Assembly (NCBI GenBank): GCA_902826215.1
Contig: CADEDY010000033.1
Coordinates: 1-33,253, forward strand
Length of the DNA: 33,253 nt
Direction of reading: 5' to 3'
Source of the DNA: an uncultured Bacteroidota bacterium
Lineage (GTDB): Bacteria > Bacteroidota > Bacteroidia > Flavobacteriales_F > PHOS-HE28
Part shown: one piece after another, positions 23,751 through 31,269 of the stretch
How the letters are laid out: each line of letters begins with the position of its first letter
How positions within the stretch are numbered: the stretch's first letter is position 1
Made by a program: the position numbers and the translations under genes
The notes under the pieces: generated by a model
What the model saw: only the letters and a program-made list of their open reading frames with translations
The model's database searches: none
Told to the model about the DNA's origin: nothing

Positions 23751-24212
23751 ATGAAGAAGTTCCTCCTAACACTTGCCTCGGCCTGCTTGGTCTTCGCCGC
23801 TTCTGCACAGGACACCGCTAAGCCCGTTGCTGGCAGTGGCCCACAACTCAGCATCGACAAGGAAGTGCATGACTACGGCACCATTGCACAAGGCGCCAAT
23901 GGCACGTGCGAGTTCATCGTGACCAACACGGGCGATCAGCCCTTGATCCTCACGAACTGCAAAGGATCCTGCGGATGCACGGTTCCAAAGTGCGATACCG
24001 AACCGATCAAGCCCGGTGGAAAGACCACGATCACCGTGAAGTACGACACCAAGCGTGTCGGCCCCATCAACAAGAGCGTGACGATCTCCAGCAATGCCAC
24101 GAATACTCCTGAAAAGGTGGTGCGCATCAAAGGCACCGTGGAAGGCGCTCCTGAAACACCGACCAGCCCTGTGAAGGAGGCCAGCCCAATGGCTCCCATC
24201 GAGAAAGGCTAA
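23751..24212 (+). CDS. Secreted DUF1573 protein, third of three (153 aa)
   Basis: Signal peptide (MKKFLLTLASACLVFAASAQ), then the domain DKEVHDYGTIAQGANGTCEF, NTGDQPLILTNCKGSCGCTV, PIKPGGKTTITVKYDTKRVG and NKSVTISSNATNTPEKVVRI, with the tail SPVKEASPMAPIEKG. It has the same length as the second copy and clear nucleotide similarity. It is the last gene before a strong terminator, so the two genes at 23234 and 23751 probably form one transcript. No partner genes (for example outer-membrane or T9SS components) are adjacent. Function is unknown. Confidence 0.9.
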   Translation: MKKFLLTLASACLVFAASAQDTAKPVAGSGPQLSIDKEVHDYGTIAQGANGTCEFIVTNTGDQPLILTNCKGSCGCTVPKCDTEPIKPGGKTTITVKYDTKRVGPINKSVTISSNATNTPEKVVRIKGTVEGAPETPTSPVKEASPMAPIEKG

Positions 24213-24234
24213 TAGAAATAAAGTCTTCTGCGTG

Positions 24235-24264
24235 AAGCCCCTTCCGATCCGTCGGAAGGGGCTT
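24235..24264 (+). terminator. Rho-independent terminator after the DUF1573 genes
   Basis: A perfect 13-bp stem (24235-24247 and 24252-24264, AAGCCCCTTCCGA) with a 4-base loop is followed by TTCCTTTTC. It begins 22 nt after the stop of the third DUF1573 gene. Confidence 0.85.
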
Positions 24265-24293
24265 TTCCTTTTCGCCGGGTCGGAAGGGTTCCC

Positions 24294-24301
24294 GACCTTC
24301 G
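24294..24301 (+). promoter_or_regulatory. Possible -7 box of the aminotransferase gene
   Basis: GACCTTCG ends 17 nt before the ATG at 24319 and comes after the terminator, so the gene would have its own promoter. It is the same GACCTTCR variant as at 13132 and 15449. Confidence 0.35.
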
Positions 24302-24318
24302 CACCCCAAGCCATAAAC

Positions 24319-25548
24319 ATGCCTGCGATCTCCACCAAAGGGCGACTGATGCCGCCTTCGCCGATCCGTAAACTGGTGCCCTTTGCCGAAGCAGCCAAGA
24401 AACGGGGGGTGCAGGTGATCCATCTGAACATCGGCCAACCGGATATCAATTCCCCCAAAGTGGCGCTTGATGCGATCCGCAACTTGGATCGCACAGTGAT
24501 CGAATACAGTCACTCCGCAGGCTATGAGAGCTACCGGAAGGGACTGGCGAAGTACTACGCGAGTGTCGGCATCGACATCACTCCGGAACAGATCCTCGTG
24601 ACCAATGGCGGCAGCGAAGCGCTGCTGTTCGGCATGATGGCCTGCTTCGAGCCCGGCGATGAAGTGATCATTCCGGAACCGTTCTATGCCAATTACAACA
24701 GCTTCGCGCTCGCAGCTGGCGTGGTTGTGGTTCCCTTGCGCACACGGATCGAGGATGGCTTCGCCCTTCCATCGGTGAATGAATTCGAAGCGTTGATCAC
24801 ACCACGCACGAAAGGCATCCTGATCTGCAACCCGGGGAATCCGACCGGACGCATCTACGAGCGTGATGAATTGGAGCGTTTGCGCGATATCGTGAAGAAG
24901 CACGACCTCTTCCTCTTTTCCGATGAGGTCTACCGCGAGTTCTGTTACGACGGCACCGAGCACATCAGCACGATGACGCTGGACGGGATCGATGAGCAGG
25001 TGGTTCTTATCGACAGTGTGAGCAAGCGATACAGCATGTGCGGTGCGCGCGTAGGTGCGTTGCTCACTCGCAACAAGGAACTGTATGATGCCGTTCTGAA
25101 ATTCGCCCAAGCCCGACTGAGCCCTCCCACCTTCGGACAGATCGCCTCCGAAGCAGCACTTCAGACACCGGCTTCGTACTTCACGAACGTGATCACGGAG
25201 TACAAGGAACGACGCGACATTCTGGTGAATGGCCTCAACTCGATACCCGGCGTCATCTGTCCGGAACCGAAAGGAGCGTTCTACTGCGTTGCAGAACTCC
25301 CCATCGATGACAGTGACCGGTTCTGCCAATGGCTGCTCGAATCCTTCGAACTTGATGGTTTCACCTTGATGATGGCACCCGCGACAGGCTTCTATGCCAA
25401 GCCGGAAACAGGGAAACACCAAGTTCGCTTGGCCTACGTGCTCGAAAAGGAACTGCTGACCAAAGCCGTAGAGTGCCTTCGCGCAGCCTTGACTAGTTAT
25501 CCGGGTACCACCACCGCATCTTCAGCCTCCGAGGTGGGCCGTCATTGA
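24319..25548 (+). CDS. PLP-dependent aminotransferase, class I/II
   Basis: The 409-aa protein has fold-type I aminotransferase signatures: HLNIGQPDINSP, ILVTNGGSEALLFGMMACFE, ICNPGNPTGRIYERDELERL, LFLFSDEVYREFCYDG and IDSVSKRYSMCGARVGALL with the PLP-binding Lys at about residue 236. C-terminal PEPKGAFYCVAELP and the arginine in KHQVRLAYVLEKE match the aspartate/aromatic aminotransferase group. It transfers amino groups between an amino acid (probably aspartate, alanine or an aromatic one) and a 2-oxo acid such as 2-oxoglutarate in the cytosol. Exact substrate cannot be read from the sequence. The start at 24319 (MPAISTKGRL) avoids the upstream terminator, which lies inside the longer frame beginning at 24232. 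Confidence 0.94.
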   Translation: MPAISTKGRLMPPSPIRKLVPFAEAAKKRGVQVIHLNIGQPDINSPKVALDAIRNLDRTVIEYSHSAGYESYRKGLAKYYASVGIDITPEQILVTNGGSEALLFGMMACFEPGDEVIIPEPFYANYNSFALAAGVVVVPLRTRIEDGFALPSVNEFEALITPRTKGILICNPGNPTGRIYERDELERLRDIVKKHDLFLFSDEVYREFCYDGTEHISTMTLDGIDEQVVLIDSVSKRYSMCGARVGALLTRNKELYDAVLKFAQARLSPPTFGQIASEAALQTPASYFTNVITEYKERRDILVNGLNSIPGVICPEPKGAFYCVAELPIDDSDRFCQWLLESFELDGFTLMMAPATGFYAKPETGKHQVRLAYVLEKELLTKAVECLRAALTSYPGTTTASSASEVGRH

Positions 25549-25675
25549 CCGGGTCCCGGATCTTCACGCTTTTGTGGACTTGACGACCTGGATGCCGGTT
25601 GTCGAGACCTTATGGTTCTTTGAGCAGCTCACTTGACACAGGCTCACTCGGCGACATATATTGCATGTTGGACAG

Positions 25676-26236
25676 ATGAAATCATCACTCCGTCGAACAA
25701 ATGTGATCACGATGTCGAACGCTCTCCTCTCCTGGATCGTTGCATCCGAACGGTCGGCCCTCCAGGCTCGATCGACCTTGTGGTTCAACCTTTTTGCTCT
25801 TGCGTTGGGTACGGCTCTGCCCTACTGCTCCTCCGGGCAATCCGGGGACCAATGGCACTGCCGCATTCAACTGCCCGTGATGTCCGCGGACGACTCACCG
25901 AAACCCCTATTCGTGCTTTTATCGGAGCGCTTCGGAGCGAGCGGATTCGCACTCGATCAAGAACTTGGGTTACTTGTCTTCAGCACAGAGCAAAGGCCGA
26001 CGAGCGAAGACCTTGGGATTCTGGCCACTGTGAAGCCATACCAAGCACTTGGCGCGCAGTGTTCGGCTCGGTCGGGTGAGGTGATCACATTCGGCACGGT
26101 GCCGTTCCCGACCTATCTGGAAACAGGGGATGCCACTACTGACGATGCTCGTTACGATGCGGCAAAAGCGGCTTGGATCTCATCGGATCCCGAGGGATAT
26201 CAGCACTTGACCGATCCTGCGTCCAATGGAAAATGA
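25676..26236 (+). CDS. Small secreted protein, partner of the 26241-28166 surface protein (186 aa)
   Basis: A hydrophobic segment (LWFNLFALALGTALPYC) follows a long N-terminal stretch. Starts at 25661, 25676 or 25712 are possible, and 25676 is a compromise. The mature part has a strand-rich region (PLFVLLSERFGASGFALDQ, LGLLVFSTEQRP) with some look of a ferredoxin-like beta-alpha-beta unit. It ends in a striking motif: FP-x4-TGD-x3-DDAxYDAAKxAWI-x3-PEGY. The same motif ends the 28384-28833 protein. Its stop lies 4 nt before the next ORF's ATG at 26241, suggesting translational coupling to the T9SS protein. No known family was recognised; paralogy with the second module supports that it is a real gene. 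Confidence 0.75.
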   Translation: MKSSLRRTNVITMSNALLSWIVASERSALQARSTLWFNLFALALGTALPYCSSGQSGDQWHCRIQLPVMSADDSPKPLFVLLSERFGASGFALDQELGLLVFSTEQRPTSEDLGILATVKPYQALGAQCSARSGEVITFGTVPFPTYLETGDATTDDARYDAAKAAWISSDPEGYQHLTDPASNGK

Positions 26237-26240
26237 CCGA

Positions 26241-28166
26241 ATGTTCGCGCGGATCGTTGTGGTTCCGCTCCTCAGTTTACTCGTCCAGATATACGCGCTT
26301 GGGCAGTGCACGAACAACAACAACCCCATTGCGGGAGGCGCGATCACGCCGCCCTGCCCGGGTTCCATGCTGGTGCCCTGTGTGAATGGTGGTCAATATG
26401 CCTTGGTCAACGTCACGAACGGCAATATCTACGAGTTCAACACCTGCAATGCCACATATGATACCCGGATCACCTTGTTCAATAACACGGGCGGTGGCGC
26501 TCTCGGATTCAATGATGATGCATGCGGGGTTCAGTCCAGCGTGATATGGACGGCAAATTATACAGGGCAATTGAGGGTCCTGGTGGATCGCTACATCAGT
26601 TTCTTCAATACCTGTAACCATTCAGGAGGGTGTGCACCACTCTCGATCACGTGTTATCAACCTCCGCCACCGGTCTCGAACAACGAATGCGCCAACGCCA
26701 TTGACCTGTTCGTATTCCCGGGTTGCTTCACGCAGAGCTTCTCCAACGTCGGTGCCACGAACTCAGCGACAACGCCCAACCCGACATGTGGATACAACGG
26801 AACAGCCCGTGATGTGTGGTTCCGCTTCACCGTACCGGCCAGTGGCGTGGTGATCATTCGCACCACAGCGTTCACGTTGACAGATGCCGCCATGCAGGTG
26901 TACTCCGGCACCTGCGGAGCATTGACCCCGGTTGAATGCGACGATGACGATGGTCCGGGCTTGATGCCGTTCATCGACCGTCGATGTATGCTTTTGAACC
27001 CCGGTCAGACCTACTATTTGCGCTTTTGGGGATACAACGGCAGTTCAGGCACATTCGGACTTTGCGTGGACGGCCCGGACTTCTTCCCCACCCCGCAGCA
27101 GGATTGCTCGGGCGGTTTCACCGTGTGCAACAGCGGCGGAGTGAACAACACGTCGGATTTCACAGGATGCTCGCAGGATCTGAACAGCGGTAACAGCGAC
27201 TGCTTGGTGAGCTACGAGCGCCAAGGAACTTGGTACTACTTCTCGCCTCAATCCACGGGTACGATCGCTTTCAACGTACTTCCGGTCAATGCCCTTGGGA
27301 ACCCTGCACCGGTTGACTATGACTTTGCGATCTGGGGACCATACAATAGCGTCAGTTGTCCGCCGCCCAATGCACCGATCCGATGCTCCTATGCACTTCC
27401 GGCGACCAATGGACCTTGGAATACGGGCTTGGCTGCTGGCAATGTGGATCTTTCAGAGGGAGTACCCGGCAATGGGTTTGTTGCTCCCATAACGATCGGT
27501 GCAGCACAGGTCGGTCAAGTATATGTGATGTATCTCGATAATTTCAGCACGAACGGCCAAGCCTTCAATCTGGCATGGAACCTCAGTTCATCTGGCATGC
27601 TGGACTGCACGCTTCTTCCGGTAAGATTGCTCTCCTTCACCGGTGAACCAATTGGCACGAACGTCCAACTCAAGTGGGTTACACAAGCGATGGGCGAGAC
27701 GGAACGATTCATGGTCGAACACTCCTCGAACGGGACCGACTTTTCGACAATAGGCATTCTGGACGCCGGATCAGGGTCCAGTTCCACGAACTATGACCTC
27801 GTGCACAAAGACCCGCAGAACGGATCCAACTACTACCGCTTGGTTCAGATCGATAACGACGGTTCACGGCACACTTCGGATGTGATCCATGTGGTCATGC
27901 GCTCCGGGCAGCATATGCTCACCCCTCGGCCGAATCCCGCTTCGAGCATGGTCTACCTGGACCTTCCAGCGACGAATGCATCGGCCTATCAAGTGAACCT
28001 GATGGACGCCAGTGGTCGGATCGTGCGCAGACAAGCAGGGCAGGTGCTCGACGCTTCCACTCGGATCGCAGTACCCCTTGATGGTATCGAGGTCGGGTGC
28101 TACGTGATACAGATCCTCGATAACATGGGGAATACTCTTGGAACAGGTCGGTTCGTTCGCGAGTAG
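26241..28166 (+). CDS. T9SS-secreted surface protein, module 1 (641 aa)
   Basis: A signal peptide (MFARIVVVPLLSLLVQIYAL, then GQ) precedes two pre-peptidase-like/CUB-like beta domains (YALVNVTNGNIYEFNTCNA; NECANAIDLFVFPGCFTQSF with DVWFRFTVPASGVVIIRTTA). A third beta domain follows (ERQGTWYYFSPQSTGTIAFN, YDFAIWGPYNSVSCPPP, VYVMYLDNFSTNGQAF). Then comes an Fn3-like domain usual before sorting signals (LPVRLLSFTGEPIGTNVQLK, FMVEHSSNGTDFSTIGILD, YYRLVQIDNDG). The end is a T9SS type A sorting domain (PRPNPASSMVYLDL, DASGRIVRRQ, VGCYVIQILDN). It is exported to the cell surface or released. No catalytic motif is evident; binding or adhesion is likely. Its homologue is the second module's 28835-31144 product. 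Confidence 0.9.
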   Translation: MFARIVVVPLLSLLVQIYALGQCTNNNNPIAGGAITPPCPGSMLVPCVNGGQYALVNVTNGNIYEFNTCNATYDTRITLFNNTGGGALGFNDDACGVQSSVIWTANYTGQLRVLVDRYISFFNTCNHSGGCAPLSITCYQPPPPVSNNECANAIDLFVFPGCFTQSFSNVGATNSATTPNPTCGYNGTARDVWFRFTVPASGVVIIRTTAFTLTDAAMQVYSGTCGALTPVECDDDDGPGLMPFIDRRCMLLNPGQTYYLRFWGYNGSSGTFGLCVDGPDFFPTPQQDCSGGFTVCNSGGVNNTSDFTGCSQDLNSGNSDCLVSYERQGTWYYFSPQSTGTIAFNVLPVNALGNPAPVDYDFAIWGPYNSVSCPPPNAPIRCSYALPATNGPWNTGLAAGNVDLSEGVPGNGFVAPITIGAAQVGQVYVMYLDNFSTNGQAFNLAWNLSSSGMLDCTLLPVRLLSFTGEPIGTNVQLKWVTQAMGETERFMVEHSSNGTDFSTIGILDAGSGSSSTNYDLVHKDPQNGSNYYRLVQIDNDGSRHTSDVIHVVMRSGQHMLTPRPNPASSMVYLDLPATNASAYQVNLMDASGRIVRRQAGQVLDASTRIAVPLDGIEVGCYVIQILDNMGNTLGTGRFVRE

Positions 28167-28200
28167 GCTGCATTTGACCCAACATTCGACGGTAAGAAGA

Positions 28201-28229
28201 CCACCCGGCAGAAAGCACGGACCGGGTGG
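28201..28229. terminator. Inverted repeat between modules 1 and 2 (possible terminator)
   Basis: CCACCCGG (28201-28208) pairs with CCGGGTGG (28222-28229) across a 13-base loop, 35 nt after the stop at 28166. There is no T-tract, so it may be a processing or attenuation hairpin instead. Confidence 0.3.
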
Positions 28230-28383
28230 ACCAGCAACCTCCGGGTAGCCCGATCGTCTATCCCAAGGAAGGCGGCGAACAAAAGCCGGTTGATAGGGGA
28301 TCTTGAGCCCAAGATCGAGGTTCTATCGAAAATCCTATCTTGCTTCAGGGTTAAGTCAGTATCACTGTTGGATAATTGCTTGC

Positions 28384-28833
28384 ATGAATAGACTTCTTAC
28401 GCTGACCTTCTTTGCGGCACTTGCCTTTCATGTCCAGTGTCAAGGCCAATTCACGGTGCATCACTTCACCTGCCCGTTGGATCTCGTCGGCAGTTCGGAA
28501 AAGCTCATCATCTCCGAAGTAAAGGTCCTGGACGCTGAGGCCCGTATCAGTATCCATGGCCGTGAGTTGAAGATCGCTGCTCGCAACGGGATCACTTCGA
28601 GTGAAGTTCGGAGCGCCGTGCAACGGTCGGGAGCATGTGACCCTGTTCCGGTGGCTTCCGGAGGAAGATCAGTTGCAGGCGAGAACGAGGCAGAGGTCAT
28701 TTCGGACTTTCCGGTCCGTCGAGATACAGGTGACGCCGAGCGGGATGATGCGGAATACGATGCAGCCAAGCGTGCATGGATCATGGCGCATCCCGAAGGC
28801 TACTTGAACTTGAACCAGTCCCAAGGACAATAA
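28384..28833 (+). CDS. Small secreted protein, partner of the 28835-31144 surface protein (149 aa)
   Basis: The start at 28384 gives a signal peptide (MNRLLTLTFFAALAFHVQCQ). The mature protein has a beta-alpha-beta-like region (EKLIISEVKVLDAEARISI, LKIAARNGITSSEVRSAVQ) and then an acidic linker. Its C-terminus has the motif FPVRRDTGDAERDDAEYDAA followed by KRAWIMAHPEGYLNL, matching the end of the 25676-26236 protein. The next gene begins after a single base, so the pair is almost certainly co-translated. The long 5' part of the frame (28303-28383) lacks features and is not included. A possible -7-like box (TATCTTGC, 28336-28343) lies 40 nt upstream. Function is unknown. Confidence 0.82.
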   Translation: MNRLLTLTFFAALAFHVQCQGQFTVHHFTCPLDLVGSSEKLIISEVKVLDAEARISIHGRELKIAARNGITSSEVRSAVQRSGACDPVPVASGGRSVAGENEAEVISDFPVRRDTGDAERDDAEYDAAKRAWIMAHPEGYLNLNQSQGQ

Positions 28834-28834
28834 G

Positions 28835-31144
28835 ATGTTGAACTCCAACCGACCAATGACCACAGTTGGGGTTCGCATTCACCTGCGATCTTCTCGGCAG
28901 TTGCAGCTTGTAGTGCGAGCAGCGCTTCTGCTCTTCTTCGCACTGTTCTTTCAAGCGCGCACCTATGCGACGACGTGTGCGGGTGCCACCGTCCTGAATC
29001 CTGCATCTTTACCTATCACCAACCAGGCCTTGGCTTGTGGAGGGGCGAATGACCTGAATTCAACCAACGTACCAGGCGCGCTCTGTGGTTCGGGTGCGAT
29101 CGACTTGTATAAGAACGGTCTCGAGGCCCTGTACTCCCTGACCCCTTCCGTGACAGGACCGCTCACGGTTTCCTTGACAGGCCAAGCGTGGAGTTCGGTG
29201 CAGGTGTGGGCGGGATGCCCGAACACCGGTGGCACATGCCTCTACGGCAATGGGAGCGCGGCCACTACCGTTAGCGTCACCGTGACGCTCACTGCAGGCG
29301 TCCAATATTTCATCTGGTTCGATACCTGGCCAGCCCCGAATAGTCCTTGTCCGGGAACCTTCAGCATCACCCCGCCACCTCCTCCACCTGCCAACGACGA
29401 ACCGTGTGGAGCAACGCTTCTGACGGTCAATACCACGTGCGTGAACACGAACGGCACCACCGTGAACGCAACGGGTTCAACGGGCCCACCAGCGCCTACC
29501 TGCGCGTCATACAACGGTTATGATGTGTGGTACCGCGTTGTCGTTCCTGCCAATGGCAGCATCATCATCGAAACCACCGCTGGTGTGGTCACAGACGGTG
29601 GCATGGCTCTTTACACCGCCCCAAGTTGTTCCGGTCCATTCGTGCAGGAAGCCTGCGATGATGACGGAGGCACCGGCCTGATGCCATACTTGTCCTTCAC
29701 TGGGCTAGCACCCGGCAGCACGGTTTATATTCGATTCTGGGAATACGGAGGCGACAACAATGGCACCTTCTCCATTTGTGTGCACACGCCTCCGCCTCCA
29801 CCGACGGGCGATTGCGTTTACGTTTTGAACCTGTTCGACAGCTTCGGTGACGGCTGGGGCACCTCCAATGTCGGGTACCGGATCAATGGCGGTCCTTGGA
29901 CCTATTATACCGTGGGTGGAAGTACGAACCAAGTCCTGATCGGTGTGAACATCAACGATGTGATCGAGTTGACCTATGACGCCTCTGGAACCTATCAAGG
30001 GGAGAACAGCTACAGCCTCGGCCTGAATGGCGGAGGCGTGTATTTCAATTCTGGTTCGCCCCCAACCGCAGGGATCTCATTCGGTCAATTGGTGGATTGC
30101 TCAGCCCCACCGGCCGCGCCACAAGACTGCAACGGTGGTTTCACCATCTGCAACGGGCAATCCTTCAATAACAACAGCAGCAATACCGGAAACATCGTCG
30201 ATCTCAACACCTCCAATCAAGGTTGCCTATCTTCTGGTGAGCGTCAGGGTACCTGGTACTACTTCTCCCCGAGCAGCAGCGGCACGATCGGCTTCACCAT
30301 CAGCCCGACCGTGGTGACCGACTATGATTTTGCTGTATGGGGGCCCATGAGCAGTGTGAGTTGCCCCCCACCAAGCGCTCCATTACGTTGTTCATATGCT
30401 GCCCCTACCGGCGACACAGGAGCCGGCAATGGCGCTACTGATCCTTCAGAAGGAGCAGGGGGAGACCGATGGGTATCACCTTTGACCGTGACCACCGGAC
30501 AGATCTACATCCTCTACGTCGATAATTTCAGTTCGAATGGTCAATCCTTCGACCTCTCCTGGCAACTGAGCGGCGGTGCATCGTTGGATTGCACCTTGCT
30601 TCCTGTTGAATTGGTGAACCTCACAGCCAATTCTTTCGGAGAATGGGTCGAACTGGATTGGGCCACCTTGAGCGAATCGAACTCCGACCACTTCCTCGTT
30701 GAACGGTCCAGGGATGGTTTCGAATTCCATCCGATCGGATCCGTGGAAGCATCCGGCACTTCCACCGTTTCGATGGATTATTCCTTCAAGGATCAGTTTC
30801 CAATGAATGGGGTCAACTACTACCGTGTGGTCATGGTCGACATGAACGGTTCCCGATTGCTTTCTCCCACGGTCACCGCGTTCATCGGAGATCACGACAA
30901 GCCCATCGTCGCTCCGAATCCTGTCGGCGATCTGGCCTATGTCACACTTCAGAAAGGCTTGGATGGCATAGTGTTCCTGAATGTGATCGATGCATCGGGT
31001 CGACTGGTGCGCTCCAACTCGGTGAACACCTCGAATTCAAAACGGATCGAACTGCCCTTGGTGGGATTGGATCACGGGATGTACTCGCTCTTGATCACGG
31101 ATCCCACAGGACGCCCGATCGGGAACACGGTCTTCGTGAAATAA
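28835..31144 (+). CDS. T9SS-secreted surface protein, module 2 (769 aa)
   Basis: A Met at 28835 (or 28856) leads into an N-terminal basic stretch and hydrophobic signal (VVRAALLLFFALFFQARTYA). The mature protein has three pre-peptidase-like beta domains separated by Pro-rich linkers (ITPPPPPPANDEPC, HTPPPPPTGDC). Within these are DVWYRVVVPANGSIIIETTA, SFGDGWGTSNVGYRINGG, ERQGTWYYFSPSSSGTIGFT and YDFAVWGPMSSVSCPPP. An Fn3-like domain (FGEWVELDWATLSESNSDHF, YYRVVMVDMNGSR) and a T9SS type A sorting domain (IVAPNPVGDLAYVTL, DASGRLVRSN, LDHGMYSLLITD) close it. It is homologous over most of its length to the 26241-28166 product, with an extra domain (about residues 320-420) absent there. It is exported to the surface; ligand unknown. 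Confidence 0.9.
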   Translation: MLNSNRPMTTVGVRIHLRSSRQLQLVVRAALLLFFALFFQARTYATTCAGATVLNPASLPITNQALACGGANDLNSTNVPGALCGSGAIDLYKNGLEALYSLTPSVTGPLTVSLTGQAWSSVQVWAGCPNTGGTCLYGNGSAATTVSVTVTLTAGVQYFIWFDTWPAPNSPCPGTFSITPPPPPPANDEPCGATLLTVNTTCVNTNGTTVNATGSTGPPAPTCASYNGYDVWYRVVVPANGSIIIETTAGVVTDGGMALYTAPSCSGPFVQEACDDDGGTGLMPYLSFTGLAPGSTVYIRFWEYGGDNNGTFSICVHTPPPPPTGDCVYVLNLFDSFGDGWGTSNVGYRINGGPWTYYTVGGSTNQVLIGVNINDVIELTYDASGTYQGENSYSLGLNGGGVYFNSGSPPTAGISFGQLVDCSAPPAAPQDCNGGFTICNGQSFNNNSSNTGNIVDLNTSNQGCLSSGERQGTWYYFSPSSSGTIGFTISPTVVTDYDFAVWGPMSSVSCPPPSAPLRCSYAAPTGDTGAGNGATDPSEGAGGDRWVSPLTVTTGQIYILYVDNFSSNGQSFDLSWQLSGGASLDCTLLPVELVNLTANSFGEWVELDWATLSESNSDHFLVERSRDGFEFHPIGSVEASGTSTVSMDYSFKDQFPMNGVNYYRVVMVDMNGSRLLSPTVTAFIGDHDKPIVAPNPVGDLAYVTLQKGLDGIVFLNVIDASGRLVRSNSVNTSNSKRIELPLVGLDHGMYSLLITDPTGRPIGNTVFVK

Positions 31145-31269
31145 GATTGGTTCCCTGCTTGTCGTTCGGCAAAGGCCTTGTCCTCGCTTGTACACAGCAT
31201 CCATCGCCGAGTGACGCTGATCGCATCGGAGTATTCCGGAAGTTGAACGATCAACGGTCCTCGCGCTGC

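Noticed and set aside
24127..25422. 431-codon open frame on the minus strand
   Set aside because: Antisense to the aminotransferase and crosses the terminator at 24235-24264; no family resemblance.
25633..25662. TTGACA with TATATT 18 bases downstream, an E. coli-like promoter
   Set aside because: Bacteroidota primary sigma factors do not use this pattern, so the match is probably chance.
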